DNA of 64,000 nucleotides. Source: Streptomyces asoensis. GTDB taxonomy: Bacteria; Actinomycetota; Actinomycetes; Streptomycetales; Streptomycetaceae. Below, in pieces: positions 58,605-64,000 of this stretch (the stretch's first letter is position 1; the number at the start of each line of letters is the position of its first letter). The stretch is from assembly GCF_013085465.1 (NCBI RefSeq), contig NZ_CP049838.1, positions 7,874,001 through 7,938,000 of the forward strand, written 5' to 3'. Made by a program: the position numbers and the translations under genes. Below the pieces are notes generated by a model that had not been told where the DNA came from, did no database searches, and saw only the letters and a program-made list of their open reading frames with translations.

Positions 58605-59234
58605 ATGGGCAAGTTGGTCTCCACCGTCTTCGTCACCCTCGACGGCGTCTACCAGGCCCCCGGCGGCCCCGACGAGGACACCCGCGGCGGCTTCGAACAC
58701 GGCGGCTGGAGCTTCCCGTACGGCGACGAGGACTTCGGCCGCTTCGTCTCCGGAGTCTTCGGCGACGTCGGCGGGTTCCTCCTCGGCCGGCGCACGTACG
58801 AGATCTTCGCCGGGTTCTGGCCGAAGGTCACCGATCCGGCCGACCCGGTCGCGGCCAAGCTGAACGCGCTGCCGAAGTACGTGGCCTCCACGACCCTCAC
58901 CGATCCCTCCTGGGAGGGCACCACCGTGCTCCGCGGCGACGATCTCGCCAAGGAGGTCACCGCCCTCAAGGAGCGCACCGACGGCGAGCTCCAGGTGCAC
59001 GGCAGCGGCGCGCTGCTCCGGTCGCTGTTCGCGCTGGACCTCGTGGACACCGTCCATCTGCTGACGTTCCCGGTGGTGCTGGGCTCCGGCCTCCGCCTGT
59101 TCGCCGAGGGCGCGCTGCCCACGGCGTTCCGGCACGCCGGCGGCCTGATCACCGCGGCGGGCGTCTCCGTCCAGACGTACGACCTCGAAGGCCGTCCGCG
59201 CTACGGCTCGTACGCACTCCCGGACAACGGCTAG
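58605..59234 (+). CDS. Dihydrofolate reductase / RibD C-terminal family protein
   Basis: A 209-residue protein of the DHFR-like fold: LVSTVFVTLDGVYQAPGGP at the N-terminus, GGFLLGRRTYEIFAGFWP, and LQVHGSGALLRSLFALDLVDTVHLLTFPVVLGSGLRLF. This is the common actinobacterial branch of RibD-C-domain reductases. It probably uses NADPH on an unknown substrate. ATG at 58605 with an AGCAGG site. Confidence 0.87.
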   Translation: MGKLVSTVFVTLDGVYQAPGGPDEDTRGGFEHGGWSFPYGDEDFGRFVSGVFGDVGGFLLGRRTYEIFAGFWPKVTDPADPVAAKLNALPKYVASTTLTDPSWEGTTVLRGDDLAKEVTALKERTDGELQVHGSGALLRSLFALDLVDTVHLLTFPVVLGSGLRLFAEGALPTAFRHAGGLITAAGVSVQTYDLEGRPRYGSYALPDNG

Positions 59235-59344
59235 CCGCGGGGTGGCTCCCGGCGGCCCGGCCGGACGTGCCTCGCCCCGCGGCCTGGAGACGTGGGGGGT
59301 CCGCGGGGCGAGGGTCTGTGGATCGGACGGGCGAACGGTGTCGG

Positions 59345-59731
59345 TCAGCAGCCGTAGTTGATCAGGTTGAAGGTGACGTAGTGGTCCGCGGTGTAGTAGT
59401 CCTCGGCGGACTTCTTCCCGGTCACGATGCGGCGCGCGCCGCGTGTCGACGAGCCCGGCGTCTTCACCGTGTACTCGTGGTAGTAGCCGGTGGTCTGGCT
59501 GGGCAGGACGCCTTCCCGGTTCTGGAAGACGGCTCCGTCCTGCGAGTACGGGAACGGCCCGCCGGCATCGATCAGTTCGAGCGTGTCGTACGCCTGGGAG
59601 GGCAGCTTCGTGTAGCAGACGCTGCCGACGGCGGCGTGGGCCGTGGTGGCGGAGACGGCGCCGCCGACGAGGAGGGCGGACAGGACGGCCGCCGAGGTGA
59701 CAGTACGAGTGATCCGTGGGGGGAATCTCAT
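59345..59731 (-). CDS. Secreted guanyl-specific ribonuclease (RNase Sa/N1-T1 family)
   Basis: A 128-residue protein with a signal peptide (residues 1-32, cut after AHA) and a mature domain of about 95 residues like RNase Sa of Streptomyces. Active-site motifs: FQNREGVLP (catalytic Glu), RGARRIVTG (Arg) and DHYVTF (His). Two cysteines (VCYTK and the C-terminal NYGC) match the single disulfide of RNase Sa. The enzyme cuts RNA after guanosine outside the cell. No barstar-like inhibitor gene is adjacent. Confidence 0.9.
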   Translation of the reverse strand: MRFPPRITRTVTSAAVLSALLVGGAVSATTAHAAVGSVCYTKLPSQAYDTLELIDAGGPFPYSQDGAVFQNREGVLPSQTTGYYHEYTVKTPGSSTRGARRIVTGKKSAEDYYTADHYVTFNLINYGC

Positions 59732-59841
59732 GGCCTCATGATGACGCGCGTAGACAGTGTCATGTCAATGACAAGGCAGGGGAATTTGCCTTCGGGTCCG
59801 AGAAGTTTTCACGGCGTTAACCGGAGTCCGGCGCCCTCCGC

Positions 59842-60042
59842 TCAGCCCGGCTTCCGGCTCTCCGCGGCGGCGAACAGGGCGAACGCCAGCACGATGAGCG
59901 CCACGCTCGCGTAGACCTCGTAGCCGTCGAGGAGGCCGAGGCGCTGCACGAGGCCCACGTGCCAGCGGGTGAACTCGTGCAGCAGGCCCAAGGCGCCCTG
60001 CACCAGGGCGAGAAATCCGAGTACTCCCAGCAGTTCCTTCAT
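59842..60042 (-). CDS. Small two-helix membrane protein
   Basis: A 66-residue hydrophobic protein with two predicted membrane helices, LLGVLGFLALVQGALGLLHEF and VYASVALIVLAFALFAAA, separated by a short charged loop. Bordered by the RNase and the divergent histidine kinase. ATG at 60042 with a GAGGG stretch upstream. No family recognised. Confidence 0.65.
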   Translation of the reverse strand: MKELLGVLGFLALVQGALGLLHEFTRWHVGLVQRLGLLDGYEVYASVALIVLAFALFAAAESRKPG

Positions 60043-60241
60043 GCTGGTGACCCTCGCCCCGCGGAACCCCGCGGACCATCGGCCGCCGGGCGGGAGCTGT
60101 GCGGCGGAAGGCTGCGGATCGGCGGTCCGGCCGCGCCGAAAGTAGGCGGCGCCGTGACTTGGGTCGGTCGTTCCCGGTCTTCGGTAGCGGATGCGTCCAC
60201 GGGGAGGTGTGGCAGGCCCGCGCTGCGTAGATTTGTCGACC

Positions 60242-61504
60242 ATGAGGGCGGACGACAACACGGCACCGGCGGCACCCGGGTTCACGGGACGTCGGTGGCT
60301 GCTGCCGTCGGCCGTGGTCGCGGAACTCGCCCCGGACGCCGGGCACCCCGGCCGGCCGCACCGGCGCACCGCGCGCGACTGGATCGTCGACTTCCTCTGT
60401 TTCCTCGTGGCCGTGGCCGTCGGCCTGACGGTCGCGGACTCCTTCCCCGGCGAACGGGACCTCCCCGAGGTCGTCGCCGCGGCCGACCAGCTCCTGGGCG
60501 CCCTCGCCTGCGCGGCGGTCTGGCTGCGCCGCCGGTGGCCCCTCGGCCTGGCGATCGCGATGGTCCCCCTCGGCTTCCTGTCGACCACCTCGGCCGGCGC
60601 CTGCACGGTCGCCCTCTTCACCCTCGCCGTGCACCGGCCGTTCCGGTACGTGGCCTGGGTGGGCGGCGCCCAGGTGGCCCTGATCCCGCTGCTGGCCTGG
60701 GCCCGCCCGGACCCCACCCTGGCGTACCTGCCGTCGGTGGCGTGGAGCGTGCTGTTCACCGTCACGGCCATCGGCTGGGGCATGTTCGTCCGGTCCAGGC
60801 GGCAGCTGATGGTGAGCCTGCGCGACCGCGCCCGGCGCGCCGAGACGGAGGCCCGGCTGCGCGCCGAGCAGGCCCAGCGGCTGGCCCGTGAGGCCATCGC
60901 CCGGGAGATGCACGACGTGCTCGCGCACCGGCTGACCCTGCTCAGCGTGCACGCGGGCGCGCTGGAGTTCCGTCCGGACGCGCCCCGCGAGGAGGTCGCG
61001 CGGGCGGCCGGCGTCATCCGCGAGAGCGCCCACGAGGCCCTCCAGGACCTACGGGAGATCATCGGCGTCCTGCGGGCCGCCGAACCGGACGACGCCGGCC
61101 GCCCCCAGCCGACACTGGCCGCCCTGGACACGCTGGTCGCCGAGTCCCGCGAGGCCGGCATGAAGGTCACCCTCGACCAGCGGGTCACCGACGCCGGAGC
61201 CGTCCCCGCCTCCGTCGGCCGCACCGCCTACCGCATCGCCCAGGAGTGCCTCACCAACGCCCGCAAGCACGCCCCGGGCGCGGAGGTCGCGGTCACCGTC
61301 GTCGGCGGCCCCGGCGAGGGCCTCGACGTGACCGTGCGCAACCCGGCCCCCGAGGGCGACGTACCGCCCGTTCCCGGCTCCGGCCAGGGCCTGATCGGCC
61401 TGACCGAACGGGCCACCCTGACCGGGGGCCGACTGGAGCACGGGACGTGGGGGGACGGGGGATTCGAGGTACGGGCGTGGCTGCCGTGGCCGGCGACGCC
61501 CTGA
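60242..61504 (+). CDS. NarL-type sensor histidine kinase
   Basis: A 420-residue sensor kinase. Four to five membrane helices occupy about 45-175, a linker coiled coil follows (RARRAETEARLRAEQAQRLA), and the HisKA_3 dimerisation domain has the phospho-accepting His224 in REMHDVLAHRL. The ATPase domain has the N-box ECLTNARKHAPGA and the G-box GSGQGLIGLTERA. The ATG at 60242 was preferred over an upstream frame extension because that part is unlike the family. It works with the response regulator 86 bp downstream. The signal is unknown. Confidence 0.9.
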   Translation: MRADDNTAPAAPGFTGRRWLLPSAVVAELAPDAGHPGRPHRRTARDWIVDFLCFLVAVAVGLTVADSFPGERDLPEVVAAADQLLGALACAAVWLRRRWPLGLAIAMVPLGFLSTTSAGACTVALFTLAVHRPFRYVAWVGGAQVALIPLLAWARPDPTLAYLPSVAWSVLFTVTAIGWGMFVRSRRQLMVSLRDRARRAETEARLRAEQAQRLAREAIAREMHDVLAHRLTLLSVHAGALEFRPDAPREEVARAAGVIRESAHEALQDLREIIGVLRAAEPDDAGRPQPTLAALDTLVAESREAGMKVTLDQRVTDAGAVPASVGRTAYRIAQECLTNARKHAPGAEVAVTVVGGPGEGLDVTVRNPAPEGDVPPVPGSGQGLIGLTERATLTGGRLEHGTWGDGGFEVRAWLPWPATP

Positions 61505-61590
61505 CGGGGGCCGGGCGTGGCCGACACCCGTCGGCTCGTTCGTCGCGAACCGTGAACTCGCCCGCCCGCAACCGTGATTACGTAAGGTCC

Positions 61591-62271
61591 ATGACTGCGA
61601 TCAGACTCCTCCTCGTCGACGACGATCCCCTGGTGCGGGCCGGTCTGGCTTTCATGATGGGGGGCGCCGACGACATCGAGATCGTCGGTGAGGCCGCCGA
61701 CGGGAGCGAGGTCGAGGGGCTCGTGGAGCGCACCCGCCCCGATGTGGTCCTGATGGACATCCGGATGCCGACCGTGGACGGACTCACCGCCACGGAACGG
61801 CTGCGCGGACGTGAGGACGCCCCGCAGGTCGTGGTGCTCACCACCTTCCACGCCGACGAACAGGTGCTGCGTGCGCTGCGCGCGGGTGCCGCCGGGTTCG
61901 TCCTCAAGGACACCCCGCCCGTCGAGATCCTCGACGCCGTGCGCCGGGTGGCGGCCGGTGACCCCGTCCTGTCGCCCACGGTCACCCGGCAGCTGATGGA
62001 CCACGCGGCCGGTACCGCGGCCGACACGAGGCGCCCGCACGCGCGCGTGCGTCTCGCGGCCCTCGGCGAGCGCGAACGCGAGGTGGCCGTCGCGGTCGGC
62101 CGGGGGCTGTCCAACGCGGACATCGCCGCCGAGCTGTTCATGAGCGTCGCCACCGTGAAGGCCCACGTCTCCCGGGTGCTGGCCAAGCTCGGCCTCAACA
62201 ACCGGGTGCAGATCGCCCTGCTGGCGTATGACGCGGGGCTCCTCGAAGAAGGGGCGGACGGGCCCGGGTGA
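61591..62271 (+). CDS. LuxR/NarL-type response regulator
   Basis: A 226-residue regulator. It has a receiver domain (about 1-120) with acidic DDDP and phosphorylated Asp56 in VVLMDIRMP, followed by a LuxR helix-turn-helix (about 150-210; GEREREVAVAVGRGLSNADIAAELFMSVATVKAHVSRVLAKL). It pairs with the kinase just upstream. ATG at 61591 with only a weak AAGG site. Confidence 0.92.
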   Translation: MTAIRLLLVDDDPLVRAGLAFMMGGADDIEIVGEAADGSEVEGLVERTRPDVVLMDIRMPTVDGLTATERLRGREDAPQVVVLTTFHADEQVLRALRAGAAGFVLKDTPPVEILDAVRRVAAGDPVLSPTVTRQLMDHAAGTAADTRRPHARVRLAALGEREREVAVAVGRGLSNADIAAELFMSVATVKAHVSRVLAKLGLNNRVQIALLAYDAGLLEEGADGPG

Positions 62272-62350
62272 CGAGCCGCGAAGCCGGGCGGCACGGCGGG
62301 CACCGGGCGGGCGTCCCGCTCGTTGTACGCGTGACGGGACGGGGAGGGAC

Positions 62351-63535
62351 ATGACCGACGTGATCGACCTGGGGGAGTTCGGCGACGACTTCCGGAGGAA
62401 CCCGCATCCGGTCTACGCCCGACTGCGCGAGCGCGGCCCGGTGCACCGGGTGCGGCTGCCCGTGCCCGACGCACACCATGTGACCTGGCTCGTCGTGGGG
62501 CACGAGGAGGCGCGCGCGGCGCTCGCCGACCCCCGGCCGGCCAAGGACTCCGAACGGATCGGCGTCACGTTCCTCGACGAGCAGCTGATCGGCAAGCACC
62601 TGCTGACCGCGGACCCGCCGCGGCACACGCGCCTGCGCGCGCTGGTCTCCCGCGCCTTCACCGTGCGCCGCGTGGAGGAACTGCGGCCCAGGATCCAGCG
62701 GATCACCGATCACCTGCTCGACGCGATGCTGCCGCACGGCCGCGCCGACCTCGTGGAGTCGCTCGCCCACCCCCTGCCCCTGACGGTCATCTGCGAGCTC
62801 CTCGGGGTCCCGGAGGTCGACCGCACGGCGTTCCGCAAGCTGTCGGGCGAGGCCGTCGCGCCCACCAGCTCGGAGACCGAGTACGACGCGTTCGTACGGC
62901 TGGGCACGTACCTCACCGAGCTGATCGAGGACAAACGGTGCGCCGGGCCGAGCGGCGACCTGCTGGACGACCTGATCCGCACCACCGCGCAGGACGGCGA
63001 CCGGCTCTCGCCCGCCGAGCTGCGCGGCATGGCGTTCATCCTCCTCATCGCCGGACACGAGACCACCGTCAACCTGATCACCAACGCGGTCCACGCCCTG
63101 CTCACCCACCCGGATCAGCTGGCCGCCCTGCGCGCCGACATGACCCTCCTCGACGGCACCGTCGAGGAGGCCCTGCGCTACGAGGGGCCGGTGGAGAACG
63201 CCACGTACCGGTTCGCCGCCGAACCGCTGGAGATCGCCGGCACGTCCGTCGCCCAGGGCGAGGCGGTGATGATCGGCCTGACCGCGGCCGACCGCGACCC
63301 GGGGCGCTGTCCGGCCCCCGACGACTTCGACATCCGCCGGGACAGCCGGGGCCACCTGGCGTTCGGGCACGGCATCCACTACTGCCTGGGCGCCCCGCTG
63401 GCCCGCCTGGAGGCGCGCACGGCGATACGGACCCTGCTCGACCGCACCCCCGCCCTGGCCCTCGACGGCCCACCCGGCGACTGGCTCCCCGGCCCCCTGA
63501 TGCGCGGAATGCGCAGCCTTCCGGTGCGCTGGTAG
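62351..63535 (+). CDS. Cytochrome P450 (CYP107-like)
   Basis: A 394-residue bacterial class I P450. The haem ligand Cys345 lies in FGHGIHYCLGAPLARLE, the oxygen-activating I-helix is FILLIAGHETTVN, and the ExxR motif is in EEALRYEGP. Soluble; it needs a ferredoxin and reductase, not found in this window. The substrate cannot be told; similarity by eye is to the CYP107-type family. ATG with GGGGAGGGAC directly upstream. Confidence 0.92.
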   Translation: MTDVIDLGEFGDDFRRNPHPVYARLRERGPVHRVRLPVPDAHHVTWLVVGHEEARAALADPRPAKDSERIGVTFLDEQLIGKHLLTADPPRHTRLRALVSRAFTVRRVEELRPRIQRITDHLLDAMLPHGRADLVESLAHPLPLTVICELLGVPEVDRTAFRKLSGEAVAPTSSETEYDAFVRLGTYLTELIEDKRCAGPSGDLLDDLIRTTAQDGDRLSPAELRGMAFILLIAGHETTVNLITNAVHALLTHPDQLAALRADMTLLDGTVEEALRYEGPVENATYRFAAEPLEIAGTSVAQGEAVMIGLTAADRDPGRCPAPDDFDIRRDSRGHLAFGHGIHYCLGAPLARLEARTAIRTLLDRTPALALDGPPGDWLPGPLMRGMRSLPVRW

Positions 63536-63605
63536 AACGGCCGGAACGGCGGCCGCCCCACCCCATGTGCCGACCGGGCCCCGGCGTTCTCGAGACCGGT
63601 CCTGG

Positions 63606-64000
63606 TCAGCCCGCCGCGGAAGTCACCGGGATCTCCTCGAGCCACACCGCTCTGCGGTCTCGCCGGGACACCTCGCAGGCCTCGGCGATCCGGAGGGCCT
63701 CGAGCGCCTCGCGGCCGTCGCAGGGGTTGGCCCGCTCGCCCCGCACCACGTCCACGAAGGCGTTCAGCTCCGCCGCGTAGGCGGGCTCGAACCGCTCCAG
63801 GAACCCGGTCCACGGTTTGTCCGCGGCCGGTGGACCGGTGGGTTCGGTGGACGCGATCGGGGTGCGGTCGTCCAGGCCCACGACGATCTGGTCGAGCTCC
63901 CCGGCCAGTTCCATGCGGACGTCGTAGCCCGCCCCGTTCAGCCGCGTCGCCGTCGCCGTGGCGAGGGTGCCGTCGTCGAGGGTGAGGACCGCGGCCGCCG
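63606..64000 (-). CDS. Gfo/Idh/MocA oxidoreductase, C-terminal part (truncated by window end)
   Basis: The window ends inside this gene. The visible 131 codons are the C-terminal domain of a Gfo/Idh/MocA dehydrogenase: TRLNGAGYDVRMELAGELDQIVVGLDDRTP, FLERFEPAYAAELNAFVDVVRGE, LEALRIAEACEVSRRDRRAV. These match inositol 2-dehydrogenase-like members. The frame stays open to the right border, so the N-terminal NAD-binding domain and the start lie outside. Confidence 0.85.
   Translation of the reverse strand, partial: AAAVLTLDDGTLATATATRLNGAGYDVRMELAGELDQIVVGLDDRTPIASTEPTGPPAADKPWTGFLERFEPAYAAELNAFVDVVRGERANPCDGREALEALRIAEACEVSRRDRRAVWLEEIPVTSAAG

Overview
The window is about 72-74% G+C by eye. 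Gene style (GTG starts, overlapping stop/start codons, SDR/P450/two-component/IclR families, a DUF5955-type protein, malate synthase beside allantoin genes) points to a Streptomyces or close actinomycete chromosome. No rRNA, tRNA, CRISPR array, phage or IS transposase gene was seen.

Layout. 1-5.7 kb: housekeeping and hypothetical genes (histidine phosphatase, AlaA-type aminotransferase, HxlR regulator, a translationally coupled vWA/membrane pair). 5.8-9.0 kb: two divergent IucA/IucC-type NIS siderophore synthetases. 9.0-44.4 kb: a large iron-regulated siderophore locus. It holds an amidohydrolase, an FGE/PvdO-like protein, an ornithine N5-monooxygenase, a hydroxyornithine formyltransferase, a FecCD/FecE-type importer, a 7350-residue six-module NRPS with two embedded N-methyltransferases and a terminal epimerase, an MbtH protein, a siderophore-binding lipoprotein and a heterodimeric ABC exporter. 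Five DmdR/DtxR-like iron boxes sit in front of its transcription units. 44.6-48.6 kb: cobK and a btuFCD vitamin B12 importer behind a cobalamin riboswitch. 48.7-56.7 kb: HipA-like kinase, SelW-like protein, then a ureide/glyoxylate region (malate synthase, MobA-like transferase, AllR-type IclR regulator, allantoinase, allantoicase) with shared operator sequences and a small MITE-like element at the 3' end of the regulator. 56.8-64 kb: SDR, AIM24 protein, DHFR-family reductase, secreted RNase Sa-like protein, two-component system, P450 and a partial Gfo/Idh/MocA oxidoreductase.

How the siderophore genes fit together (inference). The monooxygenase makes N5-hydroxyornithine and the formyltransferase can formylate it. 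The NRPS, helped by MbtH, joins six residues. My reading of the adenylation codes is unknown(+N-Me)-Ser-hydroxyOrn(+N-Me)-Ser-Ser-probable basic residue. The ABC pair exports the product, and the lipoprotein with the two permeases and ATPase reimports the ferric form. Gene content resembles the coelichelin cluster, but the assembly line is twice as long, the CchJ-like esterase is absent, and NIS synthetases, an amidohydrolase and a PvdO-like protein are added. The product is therefore probably not coelichelin; it looks closer to the serine-rich hexapeptide hydroxamates such as albachelin.
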